A stretch of 49,536 nucleotides of DNA, taken from Candidatus Planktophila lacus. Its GTDB lineage: Bacteria > Pseudomonadota > Gammaproteobacteria > Steroidobacterales > Steroidobacteraceae. The notes beneath the pieces were generated by a model, which was given only the letters and a program-made list of their open reading frames with translations, made no database searches and had not been told where the DNA came from. Below are positions 17,021 through 31,603 of the stretch, piece after piece. The stretch's first letter is position 1, and each line of letters begins with the position of its first letter. The DNA is taken from the NCBI GenBank assembly GCA_943331345.2, contig CALQLF020000013.1, positions 1-49,536 on the forward strand, written 5' to 3'. The translations under genes were made by a program, and so were the position numbers.

Positions 17021-17967
17021 GGGCGCCGCCGCAGGCTGGAGAGCGGCACGACCACCTCGGCTACATTGGCATTGCCGCCGCGCTTGCCGCGGATGGCGTC
17101 GCCGGTAGGCACCCAAGCATGTCCGTAGATCACCTCACAAGTCACGGGTAGCCGGCCGGAGGCATCGCGGTGAATTTCGTAGGCGTCGCTCAAGGCATCG
17201 ATTCGTGCGCGGCCGGTCAGATGGGCCGCACGGTCCTTGCGCCGGTTGGTGGCGCCAAGCGCGCGCAGGTCCGCGAAGAGCGCGGCGGTACCCGAATAGG
17301 TTAGGCGGTGTTGGTCACGGTCCAGCACGGGGTCGGCGAAGCCGGCCTGCTGCAGGCCGCGTGCCAGTTCCGGCATGTCGGTGAATTCCAAGACGCGCGG
17401 CGTGTCGTCCACGGCTTTGGAGGCAGCACGCAATTCATGGAGCGTGTCGGGGCCGAGCGTAGCGAAGGCAAACAAGCCACCCGGGCGTAACACGCGGCGA
17501 ACTTCGGCGAACAGCGCATCCGGGTCGGCTATCCACGGCAGCAACAGACTGGCAAAGACCAGGTCGGCGTGTGCCGCCGCGTAGGGCAGGGCACAGGCGT
17601 CTGCTGCCAGCAGTTCGCCCAATGGGTTTGCGCGTACCTGCGGCGTTGCTGCCGCCAGCATGCCGGGTGCGGAGTCGATGCCGATGACGCGAGCTTGGGG
17701 TGGCTTGGGCCCGAGGCCAAGCAATGCCTTGGCGCGTTCTTTCAATGGCTGCGGCGGCGCATAACGCTCGAGCAAGGCCGCGGTGCCTTTGCCCGTGCCG
17801 CAGCCCAAATCCAGCACTACGCTTGGTTGTAGTTGCACTACCTCAAGCCGGTCCAGTAGCTCGGTGCGCACCAAGTCTTGCAGCACGGCCACGCTGTCGT
17901 AGCCTGCAGCGGCTTGGCTGAAGCGGCGTTGGCCGGTTGCGGTGTCGAGTTGGTAGGGCTTCGGCAT
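17017..17967 (-). CDS. bioC: Malonyl-ACP O-methyltransferase
   Basis: A 316-residue class I SAM methyltransferase that masks malonyl-ACP as a methyl ester to start pimelate synthesis. SAM motif I is VLDLGCGTGKG near 50. The N-terminal RRFSQAAAGYDSVAVLQ is diagnostic of BioC. The segment FASLLLPWIADP replaces the usual SNLALQWC-type strand but keeps its place. It is longer than E. coli BioC (about 250) because of inserts near residues 70-90 and at the C-terminus, as in xanthomonads. It overlaps bioD by four bases. Confidence 0.93.
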   Translation of the reverse strand: MPKPYQLDTATGQRRFSQAAAGYDSVAVLQDLVRTELLDRLEVVQLQPSVVLDLGCGTGKGTAALLERYAPPQPLKERAKALLGLGPKPPQARVIGIDSAPGMLAAATPQVRANPLGELLAADACALPYAAAHADLVFASLLLPWIADPDALFAEVRRVLRPGGLFAFATLGPDTLHELRAASKAVDDTPRVLEFTDMPELARGLQQAGFADPVLDRDQHRLTYSGTAALFADLRALGATNRRKDRAAHLTGRARIDALSDAYEIHRDASGRLPVTCEVIYGHAWVPTGDAIRGKRGGNANVAEVVVPLSSLRRRP

Positions 17968-18018
17968 GGCGGCAAGTGTAGGCGCAGTCGGTCGGCAGGC
18001 AGCTTTCGCGTGCGCCCT

Positions 18019-19311
18019 TCAGGCCGCCAGACCACTGCGGGGCAGCACGGCGGCTAACCCGTCGAGTAGTTGGTCCAACTGCGCATGGGTGTGCGCCGCG
18101 CTGAAAGTGATACGCAGGCGTGCACTACCCACCGGCACCGTGGGCGGGCGTATCGCGCCCACCAACAGGCCACGCGCTTGCAGCGCGGCGCTGGCGGCGA
18201 GTGCGGCTTCTGGGCGGCCGAGCACCAGTGGCTGGATGGGGCTGGTGCTGGGCAGCAGTTCGCCGGCCAGACCGAGGCCTGCTACTTCATGACGGAAACG
18301 CGCGATTAGCGCATTCAGATGCGCGCGGCGTTCGGGTTCCGCGTCGGCTATTCGTAGCCCTTCGCGAGCGGCGGCGGCTACCGCCGGCGGCAAGGCAGTG
18401 GTGAAGATATAACTACGGGCGCGTTGGCGGAACAGTTCCACCACTTCGCGCCGTCCGGCAATGAAGGCACCGAAAGCACCGCAGGCCTTGCCGAGGGTGC
18501 CCATCAGTACGGGCACGGCATCGGGGTTGGTGAGTAGGCCCGCAGCCTCCAGCGTGCCGCGGCCCGTAGCCCCACTGACACCGAGGCCGTGCGCGTCATC
18601 GACGGCAAGCCAAGCTTCATGGCGAGCGCACGCTGCCGCGAGTTCATTCACCGGCGCTACATCGCCATCCATGCTGAACAGGCCGTCCGTTACCAGGACC
18701 GTGGGGCTGGCGGTGTTGCCGTGCCGCGGTCCCCGGGCTTGGGCGAGGGCTTGTTCGGCGGCGGCGGCGTCGGCGTGCGCGTAGCGCAGGATGCGCCCGC
18801 CGGCCAGTCGCGCGCCATCGATGAGGCTGGCATGGTTCAGCTGGTCACTCAGTACCGTGCCGGCTTCGGCGTGGCCGGCACGCGCCCCGCGCCCCACCAA
18901 CACTTGCGCGATGGCAAGGTTGGCCATGTAGCCGGTGGAAAACAGCAGTGCAGCTTCGCGGTGCGTATAGGCGGCCAGCGCTTCCTCAAGCCGCGAGTGC
19001 TCGGGGTGGTGGCCTGTAACCAAGTGCGAAGCACCCGAACCCACGCCGTAACGTTGGGCCGCGTCCGCCATGGCTCCACGCAGCGACGGGTGTTGCGCCA
19101 AGCCTAGATAGTCGTTGCTGCAAAAGTTGACCAGCTCCACGCCATCGACGCGGCACACCGGGCCGGCACTGGCGAGAGTTGCTTCCTGTGCAGCGCCTGC
19201 GTCGCCACCAGTCACTTCGACGGTGCGGCGATGGCGCAGCAAGTGCTGGGCGCGCAATGCCTCGAGCGTATCGCCGAGCGCCGCCGCTTGCCAGGCGGGC
19301 AGAGCGCTCAA
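18019..19311 (-). CDS. bioF: 8-amino-7-oxononanoate synthase
   Basis: A PLP-dependent alpha-oxoamine synthase (430 residues) joining pimeloyl-ACP/CoA and alanine. Visible are the entry segment [14 protein letters not shown] near 63, [15 protein letters not shown] near 93, [10 protein letters not shown] near 225 and the Schiff-base Lys in [12 protein letters not shown]. The best start is TTG at 19311, overlapping the bioB stop (TTGA); the open frame extends further upstream but only inside bioB. An insert of about 20 residues near 30-50 makes it longer than E. coli BioF (384). Confidence 0.93.
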   Translation of the reverse strand: MSALPAWQAAALGDTLEALRAQHLLRHRRTVEVTGGDAGAAQEATLASAGPVCRVDGVELVNFCSNDYLGLAQHPSLRGAMADAAQRYGVGSGASHLVTGHHPEHSRLEEALAAYTHREAALLFSTGYMANLAIAQVLVGRGARAGHAEAGTVLSDQLNHASLIDGARLAGGRILRYAHADAAAAEQALAQARGPRHGNTASPTVLVTDGLFSMDGDVAPVNELAAACARHEAWLAVDDAHGLGVSGATGRGTLEAAGLLTNPDAVPVLMGTLGKACGAFGAFIAGRREVVELFRQRARSYIFTTALPPAVAAAAREGLRIADAEPERRAHLNALIARFRHEVAGLGLAGELLPSTSPIQPLVLGRPEAALAASAALQARGLLVGAIRPPTVPVGSARLRITFSAAHTHAQLDQLLDGLAAVLPRSGLAA

Positions 19312-20324
19312 GCGGGTTCCGGCTCCAGACCCAGGCGTGCGAACAGCGCTTGGTCCTTCGCCGTGTCCGGGTTGCCGGTGGTGAGCAGCTTCTCGCCGTA
19401 GAAAATACTGTTGGCGCCTGCCATGAAGCACAGCGCCTGCAGTTCGTCGGACATCTCCTCGCGGCCTGCCGACAGACGCACATGGCTCTTCGGCATGGTG
19501 ATTCGCGCCACGGCCAGTGCACGCACGAAGTCGAACGGGTCCAGTGCTGCCTCGCCGTGCAACGGCGTGCCCGCTACCTGCACGAGTTGGTTGATGGGCA
19601 CGCTCTCCGGGTGCTGCGGCAGGGTGGCCAGCACTTGCAGCATGGCGGCGCGGTCGCCTTCTTGTTCGCCCATGCCGAGAATGCCGCCGCAGCAGACATT
19701 GATGCCGGCATCGCGCACGGCGGCCAGCGTGTTCAGCCGGTCTTCGAAGGTGCGCGTGGTGATGATCTCGCCGTAGAACTCGGGCGATGTGTCAATGTTG
19801 TGGTTGTAGTAGTCGAGGCCGGCATCCTTCAGTTCCGCGGCTTGGGCGGGAGTGAGCATGCCCAGCGTGGCGCAGGTCTCAAGGCCTAGTTCCTTCACGC
19901 TTTTGACCATTTCCACGACGACGCGCAAGTCTTTCGCTTTGGGGCTGCGCCAGGCGGCCCCCATGCAGAAGCGCGTGGCACCGGCGTCGCGAGCGGCGGT
20001 GGCGCGGCGCTTCACGTCTTCCACCTGCATCAGTTCCTCGCGGGCCAGGCCGGTTTCGTAGCGAATGGATTGCGGGCAGTAGGAGCAGTCTTCCGGGCAG
20101 GCGCCGGTCTTGATGGACAGCAGCGTGGACACCTGCACCTGGTTCGGCGCGAAATGCAGACGATGCACCTGCTGCGCCTGCAGCAAGAGGTCCAGGAAGG
20201 GCAGGGCGAACAGGGCGCGCACCTCTTCCACCGTCCAGTCATTGCGGACGGCGCCAAACCTGACGGTGCTGGTGGGCAGCGAACGGATGGCGGCGGGGAC
20301 GGCGTGGATGGCTTCGGCGGACAT
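19308..20324 (-). CDS. bioB: Biotin synthase
   Basis: A 338-residue radical-SAM enzyme inserting sulfur into dethiobiotin. The 4Fe-4S motif is C76PEDC80SYC83. Conserved [13 protein letters not shown] and the C-terminal [17 protein letters not shown] are present. The first gene of the operon, it starts at ATG 20324 after GCAGGTAA. It is divergent from comF across 144 bases containing an inverted repeat. Confidence 0.97.
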   Translation of the reverse strand: MSAEAIHAVPAAIRSLPTSTVRFGAVRNDWTVEEVRALFALPFLDLLLQAQQVHRLHFAPNQVQVSTLLSIKTGACPEDCSYCPQSIRYETGLAREELMQVEDVKRRATAARDAGATRFCMGAAWRSPKAKDLRVVVEMVKSVKELGLETCATLGMLTPAQAAELKDAGLDYYNHNIDTSPEFYGEIITTRTFEDRLNTLAAVRDAGINVCCGGILGMGEQEGDRAAMLQVLATLPQHPESVPINQLVQVAGTPLHGEAALDPFDFVRALAVARITMPKSHVRLSAGREEMSDELQALCFMAGANSIFYGEKLLTTGNPDTAKDQALFARLGLEPEPA

Positions 20325-20423
20325 GGCTTACCTGCAGTGCTGGCCCTGCGCTTTCGTGGCTAGTTCGCGCCGAAACGCGTGGCCCGCCACGTGCGCAGGG
20401 GAAAAAGGATACGAATACGTCAT

Positions 20424-20452
20424 GAATAGGGGCTGCCCTGGCGGCCCTATTC
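20424..20452. promoter_or_regulatory. Inverted repeat between bioB and comF
   Basis: GAATAGGG (20424-20431) and CCCTATTC (20445-20452) form an 8-bp inverted repeat with a 13-base spacer in the divergent bioB-comF region. It does not look like the BirA operator known from E. coli. It could be an operator for the biotin operon or a hairpin in the bioB leader; neither is shown. Confidence 0.35.
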
Positions 20453-20468
20453 CGGGGAACCTTTCCCC

Positions 20469-24307
<3,839 letters not shown>

Positions 24308-24311
<4 letters not shown>

Positions 24312-26401
24312 ACCTTGCCGTAGCGTTCGCCGCGGCCTATCCAGCGCCGCAGCAGCGCCGGTATGTTAGCCCGGTGGTGTTCCAACATCACCTCAGCCGC
24401 TGCCTGCACGCGCGGCAAGAGGTCGGCGTCGCGTTGCAGGTCGGCTACGCGCAGTGCCATCAGGCCGGTTTGGCGCGTGCCCAGCAGTTCGCCGGGGCCG
24501 CGCAGTTCCAGGTCACGGCGCGAGACTTCGAAGCCGTCATTGGTGTCGCGCAGCACGCCGAGCCGTTCGCGGGCGAGCATGGAGAGCGGCGCACGGAACA
24601 ACAGCACGCAACTGCTTTCGGCAGAGCCGCGCCCCACGCGCCCGCGCAACTGGTGCAACTGCGCTAGGCCCATGCGCTCGGCGTTTTCGATGACCATGAC
24701 GCTGGCGTTAGGCACGTCCACACCCACTTCGATGACCGTGGTGGCCACCAGCACGTCAATCTTGCCCTGCTTGAAGGCAGCCATGACGGCTTCTTTCTTC
24801 GCGGAAGGGAGGCGGCCATGCACCAGTCCCACTTTCAATTCGGGCAGGGCTTCTGCCAACTGTGCGGCGGTGGCTTCAGCGGCTTGCGAAGGCAGTTCGT
24901 CGCTTTCCTCGATGAGTGGGCACACCCAGTAGGCTTGGCGGCCTTCGCGACACACGGCACGAATGCGTGCCACGACCGCGTCGCGGCGTGTTTCGGGTAG
25001 TACCACGGTCTTGATGGGCGTGCGACCGGGCGGCAGTTCATCGATGATGGATACATCGAGGTCCGCATAGGCGGTCATGGCCAGTGTGCGCGGAATGGGT
25101 GTTGCCGTCATGATGAGTTGATGCGGGAAGCGGCCTTCGCAAGCACCCTTCTCGCGCAACATCAATCGCTGGTCCACGCCGAAGCGGTGTTGTTCGTCGA
25201 TGATGACCAGGGCGAGGCGTGCAAATGACACGCCTTCCTGGAACAGCGCGTGCGTACCAACGATGACGGGTACTTCGCCGCTGGCGATGACTTCCACGGC
25301 TTTGGCGTGTGCCTTGGTGGTGAGCTTGCCGGCGAGAAAAGCCACGGGCAGACCCAAAGGCCGTAACCAACGTTCGAAGTTCGCGTGGTGCTGTTCGGCC
25401 AAGAGTTCGGTGGGCGCCATCAGCACCGCCTGCATGCCGGCTTCCACGGCACGCAGCGCGGCGAGTGCCGCCACCACGGTTTTGCCGCTGCCGACGTCAC
25501 CTTGAACCAGCCGCATCATTGGCGTGGGCTTGGCGAGGTCGGCGCAGGTTTCAGCGAGCACGCGCTCTTGCGCGCCCGTCAGCGCAAAGGGCAGGCCTTT
25601 GCGGAACGCCAAAGCGAGTGGACCCTCCGCGCCGCCGTTCAGAGGAAACGCCGCGTCTTGTCGCACTTCCAGCCGCAATTGGCGCAGGCTGATTTGGTGC
25701 GCCAGCAGTTCCTCGAAGGCCAGTCGGCGTTGTGCTGGGTGTTGACCCAGCGTCAGTTCGTCGAGATCCGCATCCGGTGGTGGGCGGTGCACGTAGGTGA
25801 GCGCTTCCGCCAGCGTTGGCAGGCCGAGGTCGCGCAACAAGCCGGGCGGTAGCAGGTCGCGCACTTGCGAGCGCTCTACGGCTTCCAGCGCTTGCGCTGT
25901 CAGGTAACGCAAGCGGCCTTGCTGCAGCCCTTCGGTGGAGGGGTAGACGGGCGTCAGTACGTCTTCGACTTTCTGCGCGTCGGCCGCATCCGCGCGCTTG
26001 TACTCGGGGTGGACTATCTCCAGCCCCATCGGCCCGCGGCGAGTTTCGCCGAAGCAGCGCAGTTTTACGCCGCGCTCCATCTGCGCCTCTTGGGCGGCGG
26101 TGAAGTAAAAGAAGCGCAGTGTGAGGGTGCCGCTGCCGTCGCTCAGGCGCACGAGCAAGGTGCGGCGTTTACGGAACGCCACTTCCGCCAGCTGCACGGT
26201 GCCTTCCACCACCGCGCGGTCGCCGGGGGACAAGGAACCGATGGGGATGACGTGGGTACGGTCTTCATAGCGCAGCGGTAGCAGGAACAGCAGGTCCTGC
26301 AGCGTTTCCACGCCCCATTGCGCCAGCTTCGCCGACAGCGAGGGGCCGACCCCCCGCAGCGTGCTGACTTTCGCCAGTTCCGCGGAGCGCGGGTCAGCCA
26401 A
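24308..26401 (-). CDS. recG: ATP-dependent DNA helicase RecG
   Basis: A 697-residue branch-migration helicase that remodels stalled forks and recombination intermediates. An N-terminal OB wedge domain (about 60-150) precedes the SF2 helicase core. Walker A is [11 protein letters not shown] near 305, box II is IIDEQHRFG near 398, and [12 protein letters not shown] and GRVGRG are also present. The C-terminal RELRGPGE-type motif ([17 protein letters not shown]) is diagnostic. The start is TTG at 26401, overlapping the ridA stop by eight bases. The length fits the family (about 690). Confidence 0.96.
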
Positions 26402-26777
26402 GGTGGAGGATGGCGTCCACTTCTACCGCGGAACCGCGCGGCAGCGAGGCGACACCGACGGTCACCCGCGCCGGGTAAGGCTCGCGGAAGTAGCGGGTCA
26501 TCACCTCGTTGACGGTGCCGAATTGGCCGAGGTCGGTCAGGAAAATAGTGACGCGCACGGCATCGTCCAGCGTGCCGCCGGCGGCGGCGGCGACGGCCTT
26601 CAGGTTCTCGAATACGCGCGTGGCCTGTGCCTCGATACTGCCTTCCACGAGGGTCATGGTGGCCGGGTCCAAGGGTATCTGGCCCGACAGGTACACGGTG
26701 TCGCCAGCGCGGATGGCCTGCGAGTAGGGGCCAATGGCCTTGGGGGCGGCGTCGGAATGGATGGGCTGGCGCGACAT
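26394..26777 (-). CDS. ridA: RidA-family reactive imine/enamine deaminase
   Basis: A 127-residue trimeric cytosolic enzyme hydrolysing 2-aminoacrylate and similar imines. The family signature includes [20 protein letters not shown] near 14-33, and the C-terminal [21 protein letters not shown] contains the Arg that binds the substrate carboxylate. The start is ATG 26777 with AGGAAA. It is first of the ridA-recG-ubiA overlapping set. An amidohydrolase gene on the other strand separates it from spoT. Confidence 0.95.
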   Translation of the reverse strand: MSRQPIHSDAAPKAIGPYSQAIRAGDTVYLSGQIPLDPATMTLVEGSIEAQATRVFENLKAVAAAAGGTLDDAVRVTIFLTDLGQFGTVNEVMTRYFREPYPARVTVGVASLPRGSAVEVDAILHLG

Positions 26778-26922
26778 GGGGTTTCCTGAAGTTTCCTTGA
26801 GGGAATGGTAACCCGACACGCTATCGGGTTTCAGGCGCGTAGCGGGTTGACAAGCGAGGGGCACCGGCCGAACCATCCGGGTACAGGCCGCTGCCAGCGG
26901 CCTTCCCTTGCAAGGTAACCCC

Positions 26923-28653
26923 ATGACCACCCGCCGACATTTCCTCGCTGGTTCCGTTGCTGGTGCGGTGTCGCTCGCGGTCAGTCGCGTGGCCGGTGCC
27001 GGCATGAAGTCTTTCCTGACGCGCGGTGGGCCAGCGCTGCTGGTGACAGGTGGAACCATCTATACCGGCGCGGCGAACCGTCCGAAGGTGGACGCGGTGC
27101 TCGTGTTGGGCGGACGTGTCGCTTATGCCGGTTCGTTGGCCGGTGCGCGTAGCCAGGTACAGCTGTTGGAAAGCGCTGCCGGCAGTTCCTTTCGCACCCT
27201 CGATCTCGCTGGCGCGACGGCGTTTCCCGGATTTGTGGATGCGCATGCGCATTTCGCGGGCATTGGTTTGCGCGAAATGACCCTGAATCTCGAGGGCACC
27301 GGTTCCATCGCCGAACTGAAAACGCGGCTGTCGCAATTTGCGCGTGAGCAGCCCAACGGCCCCATCACCGGCCGCGGCTGGATAGAAACCCACTGGCCCG
27401 AGAAGCGCTTTCCCACTCGCGCGGATGTGGACGCCGTCGTGAAGGACCGCCCCGTGTACCTCGAGCGGGCCGATGGGCACGCCGGCGTGGCGAACAGCGC
27501 GGCGCTCGCTTTGGGTGGCGTGTCTGCCGCTACCGCGGACCCGTCCGGTGGACAGGTGCTGCGCGGTGCCGACGGTAAACCGACAGGCATGCTCATCGAC
27601 CGCGCGCAGGACTTGGTCACCGCCCGTTTACCGCAACCGGATACGACGATGAAGCGCGAAGCCCTGCGTCGCGCGAACCGGCTCTATCTGCAGCGCGGCT
27701 GGACCGGCCTGCACAACATGAGTGCGGCTGCCGAGGATGTGGCCTTGGCCACGGCATTGGCGGGGGCGGGAGAGCTGAAATTGCGCTCCGAGCATTACCT
27801 GGACCCGGCCAGCGCCGATGAAGTGTTGGCGCGTGGGCCGTACGCCGATGCCACGGGGCGCGTGCGTGTGCGTGGTCTTAAGCTGTATGCGGACGGCGCA
27901 CTTGGTTCGCGTGGCGCGGCCTTGCTGGCGCCCTACGCGGACGCTGCCAAGTCTTCGGGCCTGCTGCAAATGGCGAAGGACGAAGCGCAGCGCTGGATGA
28001 AGCGAGCACAGCAAGTGAATGCGCAAGTGGCCACGCACGCCATTGGCGACCGTGGCAACCGCTTGGTGCTCGATTGGTACCAGGAGCTACTGGCCGGGGA
28101 CGGCACGCCGCAGGCGAAAGCTGCCGCCGCTGCACGACGCTGGCGTATCGAACATGCGCAGGTGGTTTCACCGCAAGACATTCCGCGCTTTGCACAGCTT
28201 GGCGTTATCGCTTCCATGCAGCCTTCGCATGCCATTGGCGATTTGTACTTCGCCGGTGCACGCCTTGGCGATCTGCGGCTGAAAGGTGCCTACGCTTGGC
28301 GCAGCCTGCTCGATGCGGGTGCCATTATTTGTGCAGGCTCCGATGCGCCTGTGGAAAAAGGCGACCCTCTCATCGAGTTCTACGCCGCGGTGTACCGTCA
28401 TTCACTCGGTGGCTTCGCCGGGCCAAGCTGGGGCCTGGACCAAGTGGTGACGCGTGCGGAAGCTTTACGCATGCTGACTTGGGCACCTGCTTATGCTTGC
28501 GGGCGCGAACATGAGTTGGGCAGTCTCGAGGTGGGCAAGCGCGCCGACTTGAGCGTGTTCTCGAAAGATCTGATGACTGTGGCGCCGGCCGAGATATTGC
28601 AAGCGAAGGCCGTGATGACCGTGGTGGACGGCGAGGTAGTGTTCGGCGGTTGA
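26923..28653 (+). CDS. Exported amidohydrolase, YtcJ-like
   Basis: A 576-residue metal-dependent hydrolase of the amidohydrolase_3 group. A twin-arginine signal (TTRRHFLAG then a hydrophobic stretch to about residue 28) indicates export to the periplasm. The metal site shows DAHAHF near 105, [16 protein letters not shown] near 320, HAIGDRG near 370, HAQVV near 410 and SDAPVE near 470. The substrate is unknown; family members act on N-acyl or formamide compounds. The start is ATG 26923, with AAGGTAA upstream. It lies alone on the plus strand between spoT and ridA, breaking an otherwise one-directional housekeeping block, which suggests insertion. Confidence 0.88.
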   Translation: MTTRRHFLAGSVAGAVSLAVSRVAGAGMKSFLTRGGPALLVTGGTIYTGAANRPKVDAVLVLGGRVAYAGSLAGARSQVQLLESAAGSSFRTLDLAGATAFPGFVDAHAHFAGIGLREMTLNLEGTGSIAELKTRLSQFAREQPNGPITGRGWIETHWPEKRFPTRADVDAVVKDRPVYLERADGHAGVANSAALALGGVSAATADPSGGQVLRGADGKPTGMLIDRAQDLVTARLPQPDTTMKREALRRANRLYLQRGWTGLHNMSAAAEDVALATALAGAGELKLRSEHYLDPASADEVLARGPYADATGRVRVRGLKLYADGALGSRGAALLAPYADAAKSSGLLQMAKDEAQRWMKRAQQVNAQVATHAIGDRGNRLVLDWYQELLAGDGTPQAKAAAAARRWRIEHAQVVSPQDIPRFAQLGVIASMQPSHAIGDLYFAGARLGDLRLKGAYAWRSLLDAGAIICAGSDAPVEKGDPLIEFYAAVYRHSLGGFAGPSWGLDQVVTRAEALRMLTWAPAYACGREHELGSLEVGKRADLSVFSKDLMTVAPAEILQAKAVMTVVDGEVVFGG

Positions 28654-28685
28654 GGCGCTGTTGCGGAGCGAACCTAGGCGCAAAC

Positions 28686-30893
28686 TCACGCCTGCGTGCG
28701 CGTTACCGACAATACGTCTTCCATGTGACGAATGGCGCGCAGCACGCGTGCCAAGTGCTTGCGGTCTTCCACCTGCAACTGGAAGGTGATGGTGGACGCG
28801 GTGCTGTCACGTTCGGTCAACGAGACCGTATCGATGTTGGTGTCGGCACCAGCAATACGCGTAGCCACGGCCGCGAGCGCTCCTACGCGGTTCTGCACAT
28901 CCACGCATAGCTGCGAGGCGAACAGCTTGCCCGGTTCATTCTTCCAGGTGACGGGAATCCACTTGTCCGGCTGCTTCTGCCACCCCGAGACGCTGCCACA
29001 GGTGCTGCGGTGGATGATGACGCCACGGCCGGTGGTGAGGTGCGCGGTGATGGAGTCGCCGGGGATGGGGAAGCAGCAATGCGCGTAGTCCACCACCAGG
29101 CCTTCGGTGCCGGCGATGGCCAATGGCACCAGTCCTTCGCCGGGTGCGCCAGAGGTGCTGCGCGTATGTATGGCGGTGCCCGGCTGCGTGGGCAGCAAGG
29201 CACGCGCCACCAGCGGCGCCAGTCGTTCGCCCAAGCCGATTTGTTCGAACAGCGCATTGCGGTCCGGCAGGCTCGCCTCACGCGCGATACGCTCGATGGT
29301 CTTCTCTGGCACTTGCTTCAGTGGCAGCGAAAATTCCTGCAAGGCTTGGTCGAGCAAGCGCCGGCCTAGTTCCACGGCTTCGCCGTGCTTCATGCTCTTC
29401 AGGTAATGACGCACGGCAGTGCGTGCTTTCGCCGTAGCCACGAAGTTCACCCACACGGGGTTGGGCGTGGCGCCGCGCGCGGTGATGATTTCCACGGTCT
29501 GGCCATTGCGTACTTCGGTACGTAGCGGCACGAGGCGACGGTCAATCTTCGCAGCCACGCAACGGTTGCCTACGCCGGTGTGCACCGCGTAGGCGTAGTC
29601 CACGCAGGTAGAGCCGCGTGGCAGTCGCAGGATGTCGCCCTTCGGCGTGAACACGTAAACCTTGTCCGGGAAGAGGTCCACGCGCACGCTTTCGAGGAAT
29701 TCTTCGGAGGTGCCGCCCTCCTGAATTTGCATCAGGCCCTTCAGCCATTCCCGAGCGCGCTCTTGTTGGGCGCTGCCGCGGTCTTCGTCGCCGGTCTTGT
29801 ACTGCCAATGGGCGGCAATGCCACTTTCCGCGAGCCGGTGCATTTCCGTGGTGCGAATTTGTACTTCGAGTGGAATGCCGTTCGGGCCGAAGAGCGTGGT
29901 GTGCAGCGACTGATAGCCGTTGATGCGTGGAATGGCGATGTAGTCTTTGAAGCGGCCCGGCATGGGCTTGTAGAGCCCATGCACCAGGCCGAGCACGCGG
30001 TAGCAAGTGTCGATGCTGTCTACAATTACGCGGAAGCCGTAGACATCGACCACTTCGGCCAGCGGCACGTGCTTCTTCAGCATCTTCTGGTAGACGCCGT
30101 AGAGATGCTTTTCGCGGGCGTCTACTTGGCCTGCTAGCCCGGCTTTCTTCAGCGCGCCTTCGATGCTCTCGCTGATGCGCGGCAGAAACTGCTTCTGGTT
30201 GCCGCGGGCGCGTTTCAGTTCGCGTTCGATGACGCGGTAGCGTTTTGGGTAGAGCGCCTGAAAGCCGAGGTCTTCGAGTTCTAGGCGGAGGGAGTTGATA
30301 CCGAGGCGGTTAGCGATGGGCGCGTAGATGTCTAGCGTTTCGCGCGCGATGCGGCGGCGCTTCGGCGCGGGCATGACGCCGAGCGAGCGCATGTTGTGCG
30401 TGCGGTCCGCCAGCTTCACCATGATGACGCGGATATCGCGCACCATGGCGAGGATCATCTTGCGGAAGCTTTCCGCTTGCGCTTCGGCCTTGCTTTTGAA
30501 CTGGACCTTGTCCAGCTTCGAGACGCCATCGACGATTTCCGCTACATCACGTCCGAAGCGAGCAGCGATGTCGTCTTTGGCGGTGGGCGTGTCTTCGATG
30601 ACGTCGTGGAGCAGGGCAGCGCAGAGTGTCTGCCAGTCCATGTGCAGGCCAGCGAGAATGCCGGCGGCGGCGATGGGGTGCGTGATGTACGGTTCGCCCG
30701 TCATCCGCTTCTGACCGCGGTGGGCTTCGTTAGCTACCTCGTAGGCTTCCCGGACGCGCTCGATGTCGTCGGGGGGGAGGTAGGTTTCCAGCAGCGTGAG
30801 CAGCTGCTGGATACCCGGGGCCCGCCAGTTACCCGCCCAACCGCTGGTCCAGCTGTCGGGCAGCAGGTTCAGCAAGCTGGACGGCGTGTCCAT
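28686..30893 (-). CDS. spoT: Bifunctional (p)ppGpp synthetase/hydrolase SpoT
   Basis: A 735-residue stringent-response enzyme. The hydrolase HD domain is intact (H96-D97 in LLHDVIEDT, with THPIAA upstream and KLADRTHNMRS near 170). The synthetase domain has GRFKDYIAIPRINGYQSLHT near 305. A TGS domain starts at VYVFTPKGDI near 415, and a C-terminal ACT domain (about 660-735) senses nutrient state. The intact HD pair separates it from RelA-type enzymes. rpoZ lies 20 bases upstream, the usual gammaproteobacterial order. Confidence 0.96.
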   Translation of the reverse strand: MDTPSSLLNLLPDSWTSGWAGNWRAPGIQQLLTLLETYLPPDDIERVREAYEVANEAHRGQKRMTGEPYITHPIAAAGILAGLHMDWQTLCAALLHDVIEDTPTAKDDIAARFGRDVAEIVDGVSKLDKVQFKSKAEAQAESFRKMILAMVRDIRVIMVKLADRTHNMRSLGVMPAPKRRRIARETLDIYAPIANRLGINSLRLELEDLGFQALYPKRYRVIERELKRARGNQKQFLPRISESIEGALKKAGLAGQVDAREKHLYGVYQKMLKKHVPLAEVVDVYGFRVIVDSIDTCYRVLGLVHGLYKPMPGRFKDYIAIPRINGYQSLHTTLFGPNGIPLEVQIRTTEMHRLAESGIAAHWQYKTGDEDRGSAQQERAREWLKGLMQIQEGGTSEEFLESVRVDLFPDKVYVFTPKGDILRLPRGSTCVDYAYAVHTGVGNRCVAAKIDRRLVPLRTEVRNGQTVEIITARGATPNPVWVNFVATAKARTAVRHYLKSMKHGEAVELGRRLLDQALQEFSLPLKQVPEKTIERIAREASLPDRNALFEQIGLGERLAPLVARALLPTQPGTAIHTRSTSGAPGEGLVPLAIAGTEGLVVDYAHCCFPIPGDSITAHLTTGRGVIIHRSTCGSVSGWQKQPDKWIPVTWKNEPGKLFASQLCVDVQNRVGALAAVATRIAGADTNIDTVSLTERDSTASTITFQLQVEDRKHLARVLRAIRHMEDVLSVTRTQA

Positions 30894-30913
30894 GGCGGAC
30901 CTGTGGGACTGTG

Positions 30914-31198
30914 TCAGTCACCCAAGCCGAGCTGCGGGGCGCGGAAATCCGAGGGGATTTCCATGCCGAAGTCGGCCGGGTTCGGCTCGGGCGGCAGTTC
31001 CACTTCCAGCAGCAGTGCGCGGGTGACATGGCCTTCGGCGATTTCACGCAGCGCCACCACGGTGGGCTTGTCATTGCCAGCAGTAACGAACGTTTCTGCA
31101 CCATTGGCTATGCGCCGGGCGCGCTTGGCGGCCAGCAGGACCAGTTCGAACTGGTTCTCGACGCTAAAGAGGCAGTCTTCGACGGTGATGCGGGCCAT
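30914..31198 (-). CDS. rpoZ: RNA polymerase omega subunit
   Basis: A 94-residue subunit: [21 protein letters not shown] at the start, followed by AAKRARRI and [15 protein letters not shown], all diagnostic of omega. It supports assembly of the polymerase and ppGpp binding. The start at 31198 (GGAAA upstream) is set by homology; the frame extends a few codons further. It is co-directional with spoT. The usual upstream neighbour gmk is separated by a VapBC pair on the other strand, so rpoZ probably has its own promoter in 31199-31331. Confidence 0.96.
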   Translation of the reverse strand: MARITVEDCLFSVENQFELVLLAAKRARRIANGAETFVTAGNDKPTVVALREIAEGHVTRALLLEVELPPEPNPADFGMEIPSDFRAPQLGLGD

Positions 31199-31331
31199 GG
31201 GCAGATTTCCGGAAAAGCGAATTCGGGTCGTGAAGATTACCACCAATTCAGGTACTTACGCCAGTTTTGGGTGATGGGTTCGGGGCTCCATGAGAGGTAA
31301 AATGCCCACGGTGCACCAAGGAGGGTTGCAG

Positions 31332-31601
31332 ATGGCCTATATCGATCGCAATATCGTCATACCAATAGACGATGGATGCGCGCAACGTATGGACGACGTG
31401 GTCACGGTTTCGCCCAAGTTTCAGGTGGTTATCCCGGCCAGGCTGCGCCAGCAGTTGGGTTTGCAGCCGGGCGCCAAATTGCAGGCCATGGTCTACGCCG
31501 GGCAGCTGTTGTTCGTGCCGGTGCCGGCGCTGCGCTCGCTGCGCGGCGCGTTGGCCGACATCGACACCGCGGTGCCCCGCGACGAACCTGACCGGGTGTA
31601 G
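31332..31601 (+). CDS. AbrB/MazE-fold antitoxin (VapB type)
   Basis: An 89-residue protein with a swapped-hairpin DNA-binding motif (VVTVSPKFQVVIPARLRQQLGLQPGAKL, about 22-49). A C-terminal tail (PVPALRSLRGALADID) resembles toxin-neutralising peptides. A strong AAGGAGG site seven bases before ATG 31332 fixes the start, leaving a 20-residue N-terminal extension before the fold; an internal ATG at 31389 would remove it. Only two bases separate it from the PIN toxin, so the pair is an operon, likely autoregulated. Confidence 0.88.
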   Translation: MAYIDRNIVIPIDDGCAQRMDDVVTVSPKFQVVIPARLRQQLGLQPGAKLQAMVYAGQLLFVPVPALRSLRGALADIDTAVPRDEPDRV

Positions 31602-31603
31602 CG

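Noticed and set aside
20424-20452. BirA operator
   Set aside because: The repeat does not resemble the TTGTAAACC-type half-sites of BirA; recorded as an unassigned inverted repeat.
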